The notes: a model not told the origin generated them from the sequence alone. Counted from the stretch's first letter, positions 20,801 through 32,515 are shown. The stretch: 64,000 nt of DNA from Parapristionchus giblindavisi (GCA_943737045.1 CALSFV010000248.1:310001-374000); one strand, 5' to 3'. A program made the numbers and translations.

Positions 20801-21610
20801 CGAGAGTGAAGAGAGAGAGAGTGATATAGTGCTTAAGACATATGAACGTATCCTGAAGGTAATGAACCTTTTCGACAGTAATTGTCATTTTATTGATTGT
20901 TTCAGCTCAGATATGACTTTCCTGAGTACGTGTCCAGAGGAGCTCGTAATCTGATTAAACAATTGCTCGTTATCGAGCCTAAGGAAAGACTTCCATTACT
21001 CCAGGTCAGTATCTTTATACGACTGATGAAACATTAATCTCGCTGGTTAGAAGGAACAAATGGCCAATTTATATTACTTTGATTGGAAAGTGATCGCATT
21101 CACAGACAATGAGATAAACATCGAGGCGTTGATTGATTTGCGTAGCTGCATGATAAAATCATGCATTTACATACCATCATTATGTGCGGCTAGTCCCACT
21201 ATATACGGCTCGATTGTAGGCGAAAGATTACAATTTAAGAGAAAATAACGATTTTCCTATATCGACCCAGTATATAAAAATCCTGTGAGGACACCGAAAA
21301 TGTTTGGATATAGGTTTGGGGGTCTATGATTACAATAGTTTTTATTCCCGATAATCTTTCTCGACATTAGTGACTAAATAGGTGCACCTGAAAAACCGTA
21401 TTCCTGGAGATCTATCTGATGACATTTTTGTATCATTCGGGCTAGAAATATTTTTTATTATGAAATTGATGCTAGCCTTGAATCATATGATATTTGCCTA
21501 TTCAGGTCATGGAACATCACTGGGTAAAAACAGCCGTTAACTTCAGACGAGCAGAGGTTTTCTTTTTCATAATGATATTAATGTCACCTTTTGCAAATCG
21601 CACACACTAG
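17848..21610 (+). CDS. Aurora-type Ser/Thr kinase, copy A, 10 exons
   Basis: Mitotic kinase of the Aurora family, closest by eye to nematode AIR-2 (Aurora B). Exons: 17848-17858, 17914-18022, 18066-18145, 18496-18574, 18840-18899, 19173-19321, 20475-20547, 20742-20858, 20906-21004, 21506-21610; 293 residues, all joints in frame. Motifs: Gly loop GRGAFGRV (18-25), Lys40, Glu59 in RREIEIQ, HRD with Asp134, DFG at 152-154 followed by WSVHA, activation-loop Thr166 in [10 protein letters not shown], and PPEM. The N-terminus (MAST before [10 protein letters not shown]) is very short, so regulatory N-terminal motifs are absent. Exon 5 (GEMYKKL) differs sharply from B and C, and exon 8 has four to five extra residues after FESE. 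The first exon is tiny; a start at the Met codon 17924 is an alternative. Whether the last exon ends at TAG 21610 or splices on at GCAGAG|GTT is open. Confidence 0.9.
19568..20456. mobile_element. TTAA-type foldback MITE in intron 6 of kinase A
   Basis: An 889-bp palindrome flanked by TTAA (19564-19567, 20457-20460). The arms start GAGATACTATC and GAGAGACTATC. They include CACTTGGCCAAAAAGTGATA and its inverse. Kinase C carries a longer relative at the same site (54024-55207); kinase B does not. Confidence 0.8.
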
Positions 21611-21629
21611 TGACTTGCAAAAGATGATA

Positions 21630-22127
21630 CAGTACAGCAGAATCCCCCAGTGAAAATGGGCGCCCCGGGTGACCCGGGGGGCCCATGAGGCCCCTCGATT
21701 TTTTACGCTTTGAATGATGAATATCAGCCTTTCAAATTGTTTGCGTTGTTTTACTCCAGCGTTGGCGGAATTTATCAAAGAAATTTTGGAATTTTTAAAT
21801 GCTTGTCAACTGAATTGTGCTAATAACAAGAAATGCTGGTAAGATTCCACTTTGCGATAGAATTTGCCGAGCGTGTGCGAGTTATGAAAAATTTTCGCGC
21901 GGCATTTGCCAAAAATAAATAAAAATTATAATTTTCTATATTTTTGCTCAGGCTACGTATTTTATAAAATTCCAAAATTTCTTTGATAAATTCCGTCAAC
22001 GCTGGAGTAAAACAACGCAAACAATTTGAAAGGTATTCATCATTCAAAGCGTAAAAAATCGAGGGGCCTCATGGGCTCCCCGGGTCACCCGGGGCGCCCA
22101 TTTTCACTGGGGGATTCTGCTGTACTG
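21630..22127. mobile_element. Tc1/mariner-like foldback MITE
   Basis: Ends CAGTACAGCAGAATCCCCC and the inverse, with arms of about 170 bp including GGGCGCCCCGGGTGACCCGG. It is flanked by TA, and units B and C have GATGATATATCTG-type empty sites (TA at 38395-38396). CAGTAC ends and TA duplication fit the Tc1/mariner superfamily. Non-coding. It lies just after the kinase stop. Confidence 0.88.
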
Positions 22128-22195
22128 TATATCTGATTGGGCTGATGCTTGGAATCTTACTCTCTCTCTCTCTCTGAGACTATGTGCGTTGTAAT

Positions 22196-22860
22196 GCATT
22201 ATGACATTCAAAAATCTTGTAGTGATTTCTTCCTTCGAAATCTATTATTAGCTATGACTCTGTTATTTGGAATTCGAAATGATCAGGATTAATTAAAGAG
22301 ATTGAATCTGTTCAAAGAGATTTTACTGAAAGACTGTTCAGTAGTTGTCCAACATAGGCGCTCCAACATAGGCGTGCGATTGCTGATCTACGTTTCTCGC
22401 ATAATCCAATAAATAAATATTATTAGTACAATTGCTCTTTCCTATTTAAAATTGTTCCCGCGCTGCGTCTGAGAAGCTGCCATTCGTTGAAAATCATCTT
22501 ACCATTCAAAATCTCTACCTCTTCCCATTCTACCTTCGCCTTAAGAGTTATGGATATTTGGGATAACTTCCCAGATAATATTGCATCGTCAACAATCTTT
22601 TTGTAATTATGTTAAAAAAAGATTCATTTAGTTGGATTCTCCCTGAGGCACTTATTAATTCGTGAAATATAACTATAAGAAAGATATCCTACTGCCTGCT
22701 GCCTTCTATCTACCCGCCTTCTATCTACACCCCTCCATCTCACCGATTCGGCGACGGACATCATTCAAAATGTCTTATCTAACAGATATATCCCCTCCCC
22801 AATGTGTCTATTGATGGAATAAATATTATTATTTTTTTATTATTTTTATTATCTACCGTA
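22196..22860 (+). mobile_element. 5'-truncated non-LTR retrotransposon tail (LINE), unit A
   Basis: Translates in pieces to YDSVIWNSK, GLIKEIESVQRDF and IWDNFPDN, the pattern of the RT C-terminal region of CR1/Jockey-like LINEs (LEYxSxxW...IExVQRxFT...WNxLP). It has stops and frame changes. It ends in a GATGGAATAAATATT tail with ATT repeats. The intact-looking versions of the same segment in B and C are also fragments. Confidence 0.68.
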
Positions 22861-23228
22861 ATCTAATATTCAGCAATATCCCCTCTAATAACATGTACTG
22901 ATCATGAACTGACTTTATAATTCGTATCTTCAATTATCATAATATACACACTATATCTCTGTTATCTAACAGCGAGAGAGTAGAGCATTGAAGAATCCGT
23001 TGATAATGGTGTCCGCCATTTGAATAGGTTAAAGAAGGGGACCCACATGTTTTTTCATGACTAAACTGGCCAGGCAGAACTATAGATCACATCTCCCTGT
23101 ATACAAAAACAATTTTCTCTAAAATTTTAGGTGCACAGGAATGTCGTAATGCGAGCATAAAGTTCATTGATCCTCCAGGGAAAGGCGCGAGTTTTTGAAT
23201 TTGAAGGATACATATAAAGCAAATTGCA
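22861..23228. other. AT-rich flank and body of a TTAAAGAAGG element
   Basis: No gene. From about 23029 the text TTAAAGAAGGGGACCC begins an element related to the composite insertion in kinase B intron 6. The tRNA-like part follows at 23229. Confidence 0.4.
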
Positions 23229-23294
23229 AACGAGAGTCGAACCTACGTAGCGCGGTTACAAGCGCTGACTACTAACCACAGAGCTACACGCTCT
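23229..23294 (-). repeat. tRNA-Thr-like sequence (TGT), degenerate
   Basis: The minus strand has TAGCTCTGTGGTTAG (A box), an anticodon-arm-like AGCGCTTGTAACCGCGCT and GGTTCGACTC (B box). The anticodon loop is 8 rather than 7 bases, so a working tRNA is unlikely. Also present at 41489-41554 and, diverged, inside 35457-36860. Confidence 0.5.
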
Positions 23295-23668
23295 ACGCAC
23301 CCATTCGCTCATATCTAATAGAGAACGTAATGGCACTTCCTATGTCCCGCGTTATTCTTGTCAATAGTGCACTCCAAAGGAAATGTCGAAATATAAGAGC
23401 TACATGATCAATGACTGCACTGAGAGAGACGTTGAAATTGTTTAGCAACAGCAACAAAGAAGCGTTCACGATGGTCAAAATGATCTTAAAGGGAGAATAA
23501 CCATTGTCAACATTGTCATTGTACATCGAAAAATCATGGGTTCAAAATCCAAATGATCCAATTAATCCAATCATTTAAATCAACGCTGACAGGTTGGATT
23601 CCCTGGAAAATAATGCAAAAGTTCGATTATTACCACCATTCTACGTCGTGGTGAGAGTCTCCCACAAG
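23295..23668. other. Unit A tail, no gene seen
   Basis: Near-identical to 41555-41928. A 77-codon minus-strand frame is open in both but has no recognisable features and may be chance. Confidence 0.4.
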
Positions 23669-23672
23669 TTAA

Positions 23673-23785
23673 AGGGAGCGTAACCTCACTCAATGGTCTC
23701 TTCGACGCACAATGCTCTCTCGATGTTAGGGAACAGAAAAATAGCGTGCGCAATGAAGAGACCATTGAGTGAGGTAACGCTCCCT
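23673..23785. mobile_element. 113-bp TTAA-type MITE, unit A only
   Basis: Same family as 17682-17775, with arms AGGGAGCGTAACCTCACT. Flanked by TTAA (23669-23672, 23786-23789). Unit B has the precise empty site CACAAGTTAAACGCG with one TTAA at 41929-41932. Confidence 0.92.
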
Positions 23786-23910
23786 TTAAACGCGTATATT
23801 GACAAAGGTTATTCTCTTTTTTTAAAAATTTTGTTTCGAAGCAGATTGTAGAAATCTAACTCATTAATTCACCAATATTCCTTTATGTTCAAATATTTGC
23901 ATGTACACAC

Positions 23911-25659
23911 TAGGGTTGCAGGAACGGGAGCGAAGTCTACGCACCCTATTCCCTTCCCCTCCCTTCTCTCTAGCAATCGCCTATGAGAGGCACTCTCTCC
24001 CTTCCCAACTTCGTAATTTGAGCCACCACGGCCAGAGGTCGCGTAATTCCCGCACCTTTGCGGGAATTACGCACTGTCTCTCACCTCTCCCTTCCCCTAT
24101 AACTGGTCTGTCTTCACTCCAGCCGCCCCACATTGAGGCGCCCCCATTGAGGCACGTTTGAAGATATATCTAGCTCCCCTCTCATCTGAGAGCTTGGCAG
24201 TCAACAGCAAAGTTGTAGCTCACATCGATCTGATTCTGATTCTTTTTTGGAAGGGTCGATACGATCAAAACAAGCAAAATGGCATTACTTCTTCTGTTTC
24301 TGAGGGAAATCGAAACGATTAGCATTCACAATAAGTATTGTTATGGACAATTGAATTTCTATCAATGATCAGATTAATCAGATTTTCCTAAATATCGATT
24401 AACCGTGCAATTCTCCCTATTTTCCATTTCAATGATTCATTATCTCGAGAGGGACATTGTTCACCTCTCATTGTCCAGTCTTCCAGTCTCGTCGCGCTGT
24501 TGGTTGTGAGTTTATTTATGTCAGAACAATAACACTTGGCATACCGTAAGACCGTAAGCATACCGTATAAAACTACTTTACTTTGTTAAGGATAATGAAA
24601 AATTTAAACTCTTTATTTTTATCCGAACAGTGGTAAAAACTGTCATCACTCCAAACAACAGAATTCTGAAACGTGCAAATTATGGTGCCATAACTTTAGA
24701 TAATAATCTGTACATAATACACTAAAAACTACATCCGTAAAAATGATAAAAATGAGAATCCTGTTAAGTTTTGTCAAATGTTGTCTCAAATTGTCACATA
24801 TCTTTCTTTTTTTTCGTTTAGAATTTGTTTTATTACATTAGTTTTTTGTGTAGAATTATTTAAAAATGGTTTTGATTTTTTTTTTTTTTTGGTTAAAGGA
24901 TTTCAAACATTCAAAACCAAATTCCCAGATCTGATCGAATGATCCTAAACACAGACAAATTCTGATAGTTCAAAGTTCATTTAAAATAAATCCTGGCCAT
25001 CTCGATTCACTCGACGAACATTCGGTTGGTGTTGACTTATCTACAGGAACAGTCTAGGATACTGTATCCGATGATTGCTTACGATATGCGAAATGTTATT
25101 GCTCTGTCATAAAGAAACTCACAACCAACATCGCGACAAGGGTGAACAACGTCCCTCTTAAGACAATGAATCATTGAAATGAAAAATAGGGAAAATGATA
25201 CGGTAAATCAATAATCTGATTAGTCTGATCACTGAGATAAATTCAATTGTCCATAACAATACTTATTGTGAATGCTAATCGTTTCGATTTCCCTCTGAAA
25301 CAGAAGAAGTAATGCCATTTTGTTTGTTTTGATCGTATCGCCTCTTCCAAAATAGAATCAGAATCAGATCGATGTGAGCAACTTTGCTGTTGACTGCCAA
25401 GCTCTCAGATGAGAGGGGAGCTAGATATATCTTCAAACGTGCCTCAATGGGGGCGCCTCAATGTGGGGCGGCTGGAGTGAAGACAGACCAGTAATAGGGG
25501 AAGGGAGAGGTGAGAGACAGTGCGTAATTCCCGCAAAGGTGCGGGAATTACGCGACCTCTGGCAGTCTCTCTTCTCTCGTGCGGGAAATGACGAGAGAGG
25601 GGCAAGAGATGGGAAGAGGGCGCGGTAAATTCGATTATGCTTACGCAACGGCAACCCTA
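23911..25659. mobile_element. hAT-like foldback element at A/B junction
   Basis: Complete copy of 1,749 bp with ends TAGGGTTGC and GCAACCCTA and the 8-bp duplication GTACACAC (23903-23910, 25660-25667). The arms contain a perfect small palindrome of CGTAATTCCCGC, and the centre is AT-rich. A related site without insertion exists at about 39880-39900. Short frames in the arms (85-86 codons) are not genes; the same one appears in both arms of every copy. Confidence 0.9.
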
Positions 25660-25667
25660 GTACACAC

Positions 25668-26587
25668 TCAGACTGGATTAACGATCGCATAGTTTGATCT
25701 TAGATAAACTACAAACATCGCATAATTTTATTACAAAGATAGCATGAAAAAATGTAACATGGAAAGATAAGAATACGGCGGCATACAAGCCATAATACCC
25801 TAGAGACAAATTTCTCCTGATTATCGATTGATTGATTGATTGATTATGCCCCTTTATCGATTAGTTGTCCTTCTTTATTACCGTAGTCTTCGGATTATTG
25901 ATTGAATCGGTGTCATTCCTACTGATAACGATTGGACAAGCTACTGATTGTGACAGATTTTAGAGATCAAAGATCAACGAATTTTAATCAATCAAATCCA
26001 AATATAATTGTACGCGGACAAATGATTTTATTCAGAGCACTATGAGCCAGTGTTCAGGCGAGTAATTGGAGTTCAAGGATCAAAGATCAAAGTTCAAAGA
26101 TCAGATCTGATGAGGGTTCGCTACGGAGTGCGAGGCAGCAAAATGAATGTCCGCTTCTGACTATTTGTGCTTGCGGACGTGGTCCTACAATGTAACAAAA
26201 TTAATGAAATGATTAGACATTATAAATTACCTATTCCATATCTATCTACTATAAGTAATTAGTTGAACTCTTCTCTCTCTCCCCAATTCCTACCACCCAC
26301 TTTCCCGATTCTCTTATTCACTTATTTATTCTTCGTTTCAAATGTTGTCACATCTTTATTGGATGTATGATAAATAAATAAATAAATAAATATAAGAAAT
26401 TGGAAGCTGTAGGATTACGGTAGATTACGCTAGGTCAAAGGCCTGGTCATATTTATGACTGCTGCCATATGAAAGCGGGCAGATACGTAATGGAAAACTA
26501 TCACGATTTATTTACTTACTCACCGAAATACGAGTAATATGTGGATGGATAACCTATATAACCTATATTATATTAGACGTATAATGT
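25668..26587. other. Intergenic segment of unit B
   Basis: Counterpart of 1388-2242. It differs by loss of a short block near 25915 and by a replaced patch at 26265-26390 with a TAAATAAATAAA microsatellite. No gene. Confidence 0.5.
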
Positions 26588-26912
26588 TGTCGAGGGATAC
26601 TGTAGTCGAGGGGTACTGTATTCGCTTGATACTGTAATCGACGGATACTGTAGTCGAAGTATACTGTAGTAGAGGGGCACTGTAATCGCTTGATACTGTA
26701 ATCGACGGATACTGTAGTCGAAGTATACTGTACTCGAGGGGCACTGTAATCGCTTGGTACTGTAATCGACGGATACTGTAGTCGAAGTATACTGTAGTAG
26801 AGGGGCACTGTAATCGCTTGGTACTGTAATCGACGGATACTGTAGTTGAAGTATACTGTAGTCGAGGGGCACTGTAATCGCTTGGTACTGTAATCGACGG
26901 ATACTGTAGTCG
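26588..26912. repeat. 16/64-bp satellite, unit B
   Basis: Same CTGTARTCGA monomers as 2243-2697, but about two higher-order units shorter and with other variants. Array length therefore changes between tandem units. Confidence 0.88.
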
Positions 26913-27874
26913 ATAATATTAGCTTCTGTGAGCGCAAATTGTAATCTAATTTATAGCCATTGACACATTCAAACTGCAATGGTGAGAGTTGGAAAGTTGA
27001 CCCTTCTATAACGATTCCCTTCTTCATCTTCTTCTCTCAATGTCAGTAGATAGATCACTCTCCCTTTCCTGTCTATCTCTTAATCAATCAATAATCATTG
27101 ATTGGTCCCTTCCTTCCTTCCCATCATCACTTCTCTCCTTTATCACTCTTTCGTCGTTTTGCTGCCCCTTTCTTTACCCATTGTTTATTTATCATTAACA
27201 TATTTACTTCTAACCTTTTGCGCATGTCTATATTTGCCAGTTTTAACGGCACATCCCGAGCTCATTTGAATCTTTCCGCTCTGGTCACACTCTCTCGCTT
27301 TCTTTATCTTCGAGAGAGCGTCGCCTCTCCCTCTATTCCTCTCCTTCTCAACCTCTCCCTCTCCTTCTCCCTCTTTACCTCTACCTCTCTCTACATGCAT
27401 ATAGACAGACCGTTGAGCTCACTTTGTCTAACTTCACATGTCTATAACGATTCCCTTCTTCCTCTTCTCCTCTAGGGTAGATCGCTCTCCCTTCCCTGTC
27501 TATCTTTCTGTCAATCAATAATCATTGATTGGTCCCTTCCTTCCTTCCCAACATTACTTCTCTCCTTTTCTTTTCACTGTTTATTAGACACTAGTGTCGT
27601 GTTGCTGCAACTTATCGTCCCTTTTTATTTATTTACTATAAACATATTTATTTTTTTCCTCATTTTTTCCTCATTATCCTTGTACTCTACTTCTCGCTCT
27701 CCCTCTCTACCTCTCTACCTCTCTTCCTCTCTAACTCTCTCCCTCTCTATCCTTCTCCCTCTCTTTTTGTTGATCTTTGATCTTTACATTGTGGTTGCTC
27801 GTCTCTCCTCTTAGATCGCTTTTCAACTTTTCAATTGATTATCTTTCATTCACATTAATTTGTTATTTTTCCAG
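26913..27874. other. Pyrimidine-rich segment of unit B with empty DIRS site
   Basis: No gene. It includes the unoccupied target of the DIRS insertion (GTAGAT|CGCTCTCC at 27482/27483) and a short CTCTACCTCTCT array near 27690-27770. Confidence 0.55.
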
Positions 27875-28074
27875 GGAAAACCACTCGATGATGGCAACAT
27901 CCAGAAGGAGTCTACCCTATCTCTTGCTCCTCCTGAGAAGCAATGGAGATCTTTGGTCAGGACGTCGACGGATAAGACTATCACCATCGCGGTTGAGGTT
28001 TCATCAAGAACGTCGAAGACAAGAATCACCACAAGGAAGGAACCATTCAGATCAACAACGTCTCATCTTCTCTG
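27875..28074 (+). pseudogene. Decayed polyubiquitin fragment, unit B (no MITE)
   Basis: The least disturbed copy: acceptor CCAG, then GKPLDDG and NIQKESTL, then ATGGAGATCTTTGGTCAGG, KTIT and GTTGAG matches, and AGATCAACAACGTCTCATCT, which reads DQQRLI in ubiquitin. It ends at donor GTAGGT. The ubiquitin reading needs at least two frame changes, and six residues (RTLSDY) are missing, so it is a pseudogene or relic. Confidence 0.75.
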
Positions 28075-28489
28075 GTAGGTAGTGATTACTGCTTTCGAGT
28101 TTTCTTTTCGTCACTTTTGATCCGAGAATGATTGATCTTTGATCTTTGATATTGAAGATCCTTATAATTGTTTTCTTCATCGCTCGCTCATGTTTTGTTG
28201 GCAGAAACCAATGAGTCAAATCGTTGAATCGATGATAATTTGTCATTCTTCAGGTCGACTATCGTCTTTATGGACCGAAGACTGAAGAAGATCGTCAAAG
28301 TTGTGTCGCAGTGAGACGCCGCGCCAATCTTCCGTGATGTCCTCACGAGGCTTCGAAGTCAGGCCAACTGTACCACGTACGCTCCCTCGTCAGGTTCGAT
28401 TTTCTCTTGGATTACTTTGCTATTATCTTATGTTTTGTTCAAAGTCAATCAAAAGATCGTAAGAAGAGAGTAAAAAAGATTGGAATTAA

Positions 28490-28588
28490 AGTGGCACCTC
28501 GAGCTAATTTGAAACTTTCCGCTCTTACCACACTCGCTCACTTTCTTTGTCTGCGGGAGAGGATTTCGAATTAGCTTGGGGATGTGCC
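28490..28588. mobile_element. TTAA-type MITE, unit B
   Basis: Counterpart of 10361-10460, flanked by TTAA at 28486-28489 and 28589-28592. Confidence 0.65.
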
Positions 28589-28961
28589 TTTAAATACATT
28601 TCGTTTCGAAAGAATGGATCATTTAGAATACGTTGTGCTTCTGAAAGTCAAGCGAGAGAATAACTATTGTCTGCTTTTTTAAATCGAAAGTGCATGAAAA
28701 TAAAAGATCGTTGACTAACAAAATTGTAATTGTAAGACTTATAAGGCAGGATTATTTGTGTGATCATCGTTGATTACATAACTTGATCAACTATCTCGTC
28801 TTCATGGATAACACGATGGTCATCGAATGAAGTGCGAGGACTCCCGTCGCTTCTGCCCTCATCCACTCTTCTAGCGGAGCTCTTTTTTTCAGGAAGAATA
28901 AAGATTTTGGGTGTGTTAGTGTTTGAAATCGGTGTCCAAGCCCGCGAAGTAAAATGGGCGG

Positions 28962-29025
28962 TTCCAGAATCGTTATTTATGTTGGGTCCACTCGAAAGGG
29001 GCGGAGCTATGCATCGGTATATAAG
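28962..29025 (+). promoter_or_regulatory. Heat-shock-like promoter sequence, unit B
   Basis: TTCCAGAA (28962-28969), GGGGCGGAGC and TATATAAG (29018-29025), spaced as in unit A. Confidence 0.33.
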
Positions 29026-29072
29026 TAGGAGAGTGCGTGAGTATATGTAGACCATTTGATATTACTCTCAAT

Positions 29073-29153
29073 AGGGACCCATGGTCTAGTGGATAAGAGG
29101 GTGGACCATCAATCCATCCGGTTGGTCGGCATAAAAGTTCGAATCCCCGCCGA
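29073..29153 (+). repeat. tRNA-derived sequence 1, unit B
   Basis: A-box-like TGGTCTAGTGGATAAGAGGG and B box GTTCGAATCCCC, as at 10948. Confidence 0.5.
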
Positions 29154-30345
29154 TGATTTGAGTAGGATATTCAGTTTAGATGATACGCGAATCTTTTTGC
29201 CATTTTTCTATTTGAAGAATTTGCGATCCAAGTACATTAGTGTTGTTTGTGACAATCTCTCATCGGACTTCCATATGAATCGTGATCTAACTTTATTAAT
29301 TAAAAGTATTATAACTAGTCCTAAAGGTTGTTTGTATTCAATGTACTTTCGATGAGTTTCAATGTTTTCTCATGCAGGCACTGAAACAGTACATACATAA
29401 ATCAATAAATGAGGATTACGATAAGTTGTTAATACAGTAAATAGTAGATAGAGTATTTTAAAGAGAAAGTGGATAGAGGGGCATACATAATAGATGTATA
29501 ATTCTACTTCATCGGTCATACGTCAATCATCTACCGTTTACATCATCTCGTTTCATCCATTTAACATTTGTTCCGATGGAATAATTTATTCTTTTGGTGC
29601 TTCCACTGCCACTTTTCTTCTCCATTCACTACAGCTTTCAGAGGTACTGCAAGTGTAGCTTTTGGATGTTAGTCTTGAGGGACATAAAAGCAATAAGAGC
29701 GAGAACCAATAGATGAATCTGTAAAAAAAATGAATCTTATGTTTAGGATAAAGTAATTCGGCCTTACGATTGACAGTCAAACGATTTCACCACTCAACCA
29801 ATGTGATGCATGTGAATAAGAGCAACTATGAACTATCACTATCACTTCATTAAACTAATTATTATTTTGTTCTTCTCTTCATTCATGCAGAACTTTTCGT
29901 CCATTTCATTCTTTCATCTTTCACTTCGACTCTTCGGTCGCTTCTCATATTTCTTTCATCGTGGTAAGAATTTGACGTATATAAATCTCTCAAATGGGAG
30001 ATTCTGCGGGCGTGTATCGATATCCGTGGTTACTGTAAGGTGTGGATTACTGTAAGGTGTGGATTACTGTAAGGTGAGGATTATTGTAAGGTGAGGGGTA
30101 TGGTTTGTAGATATCAAAGATTACTGTGTACAGTGCAGGGTACGGTTGGTAAATTTATGCGGCTACACGGCGGCTCAGTAATAGTAACTAACAGGTTCCC
30201 GCCGGAGAAAAAAGTATCGCAAACTGAGTGTTGATAAGCATTATAACATCTAAGTTCTTCCAGCGCGAAAGTTGACTACGACATATCTGGGCGCTTGCCA
30301 AATGACCGACTAGACCTTTCATCGAGTTTTACGAGTTGGGAAACA
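29154..30345. other. Unit B segment with a single 238-bp monomer
   Basis: Contains one copy (29311-29540) of the sequence that is repeated about 11 times in unit A, then the same flank as 13796-14588 with GGATTACTGTAAGGTG motifs near 30040-30085. No gene. Confidence 0.55.
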
Positions 30346-30417
30346 TGCCGAGATGGCTCAGTGGCTAGAACTTTTGTGTAGCGATCAGAACCTCGTATGT
30401 TCGAATCCCGCCCGGTG
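30346..30417 (+). repeat. tRNA-derived sequence 2, unit B
   Basis: TGCCGAG...CCCGGTG ends, A-box-like GGCTCAGTGGCTAGAAC, B-box-like TGTTCGAATCCCG. Confidence 0.55.
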
Positions 30418-31145
30418 CAGATCAACTTTGCCGATTTTCGTAGGGCGGGAGGCTTCAAGCCCAAGTTAAATGCAGGGATTTCTCTCCAATGAACCGCTGT
30501 GGGCTGCTCTTGCGTTTGTGATGTGATAGGTCGGGATCCTGGATTACTGTTGTGTGCGATGTACTGTAGGCCATTTCTCGCGCACTCCAGTCAAAACTAA
30601 CTCAACCATGACTTGGACGCGAGTTGGGATTGGTTAGTCACATGGTCAGGACCAGAGATGTTCGTTAATTCGTTAAGTCGTTAAATTAACGAAAAATAAT
30701 TCGTTAATTTTCGTTAATTTCGTTAGCTTTCGTTAACATATATGATATATTTATCACATGCTCACGCATGAATGAGACTATTGAAATAATTGTGAAATAA
30801 TAAGTTAATGCTCAAAGCATGAATTTTTTTCAAACACGTTTATTTATTAGAACAACATGAACAGTGATGTAACATAAATCGATATATCAATTGTTTTTAA
30901 ACGAATACAGCTTTAAAAACTGAAAAAAAAGAATTTAGACAAAAAAATAGATTTTGCCTGAAAGTGAGGTGCTTATGTGTAAGAAAAATACGCCTCTCCA
31001 GCATCCTACCGCTCATTTTCATTAACGAAAAAATTAACGAAAATTAAATTTATTTTCGTTAATTCGTTAATCGTTAAAATTTAACGAAAAATATCGTTAA
31101 AATTAACGATTTTCGTTAATTTGTTAATTGATAATGACATCTCTG

Positions 31146-32043
31146 GGTGATATGACACGTGTGAGAAATTAGAAAGGAAACGACCGATTGTGAGAAGGCG
31201 AGTTTGAAGAATGATATGAGAAATGTTTAATTGAATATTGAAGATGTGAGAAATGACATTCAACATGAATTCGTGGAAATCGACATTTGGGAAAAATATG
31301 ATGGGAACAGAAATATGTGAAATGCGACTTCAGAAAAATCTAATCAGAAATTGATTTTCAAGAAAAAACCATTTGTGAAAATACCGATGAGGAAACACCT
31401 AATCCTGAAATTCACAACAACGAAATACCTCAACGGGAAACAAGTTTTGATTTTTTTTGTTTAAGAACTCCTGTATTTTGCGGGGCACACCGTTGAGACG
31501 CTAAATCTCGCGGGGTACACCGCGAGGAGCACTTCGGTGTGGAAGGGACGGTGTGCCTCGTGCCCCACGGGGCACGCCGTCTTCCACCTCGCGGGGCACC
31601 GCGTCTAGAGACCACAGCTCGCGGGGTACCCCGTCTAAAGGTTCTACCCCGCGATGTACCCCGCGGCGTTACCACGGGATTGAACGGTGTGCCCCGCGAG
31701 CAAAAAATACCGGAGATTGTTGTTGTTGATGATAAATGTCTATGATTTCATTTACATCGGTAGTTTCACAAAAGTTTTTTCCTGAACATCTTTTTCTAAT
31801 TAATTTTTTTCCTGAACATCGTTTTCTAATCACATTTTTCCCAAATGTCGCTTTCCACGCTTTCATTTCAAATGTCATTTCTCACGTCTTCCATTTTCAA
31901 TTATGCATTTCTCAGATCATTCCTCACATTATGCCCTCTCCGATTCGGTCGTTTCTTATCTCATTTCTCACTTCTGTCTCTCTCACATAATTCGTCTCTC
32001 AAGTGGAACTTCCATTCTCATTTCTCACACGTGTCATATCACC
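31146..32043. mobile_element. Nested 898-bp inverted-repeat element, unit B only
   Basis: Ends GGTGATATGACACGTGTGAG and the inverse, flanked by the 8-bp duplication CATCTCTG (31138-31145, 32044-32051). The interior has degenerate TTTTCTAATCACATTT-like repeats and a GC-rich island. No coding. Units A and C lack it, so it is young. Confidence 0.85.
31479..31701. repeat. GC-rich minisatellite island inside the nested element
   Basis: About 220 bp of very GC-rich sequence in AT-rich surroundings. The motif GCGGGGYACACCG recurs about every 30 bp (31480, 31510, 31591, 31621, 31650), with an inverted GTGCCCCACGGGGCAC in the middle. The 68-81 codon frames over it are spurious. Confidence 0.75.
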
Positions 32044-32164
32044 CATCTCTGGTCAGGATTCGACTTGGTTATTGTTACATTAACAGTGGCACTCATTCTT
32101 ACTGTAGTGTTCGGAATTCGTAGGCAGTGGTAAGTAGAATGCAAATACTGCATCATGTGGGATA

Positions 32165-32515
32165 CGCTGTGCACGTTAGTTGAAAATGCGAAAGAGATGG
32201 GAATAGTGAGGCAAAGGAGATGCTGATGCGACTTTTGCCATCACTGTGGTGCGCTGTTTGGTGTGTTTTCACAGTCTCATAATAATGAGATGATAGTTCA
32301 TTAGTTAGAGCGGCGCACCTGAGACAGGTTTGGCGACGCGGAGAAGAGTGTGACAGAGAGAATCATTTGATGCCATCTCGCATGCACACCCTCTCTAATG
32401 GAGCCCACCAAACCCGCCTGGCATCCGCCTCGCACTCTTTATAAGTTGGAAAACGTGATCTGCCCTTCCTTCATTGTTGTCCCGCTACTACAGAGGCTGA
32501 ACTAACGTGTGTGCG
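32165..32515. other. Conserved 350-bp block with TATA-like box (B, upstream)
   Basis: Matches 15535-15885 closely; CTCTTTATAAG is kept. It lies about 1.2 kb before kinase B. Confidence 0.4.

Larger units (their letters stand above)
30653..32051. mobile_element. hAT-like TTCGTTAA MITE, unit B, with nested insertion
   Basis: Starts CAGAGATG after GTCAGGAC (30645-30652) and ends CATCTCTG before GTCAGGAT. Its last 8 bp, CATCTCTG, were duplicated when a second element (31146-32043) inserted there. Confidence 0.8.
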
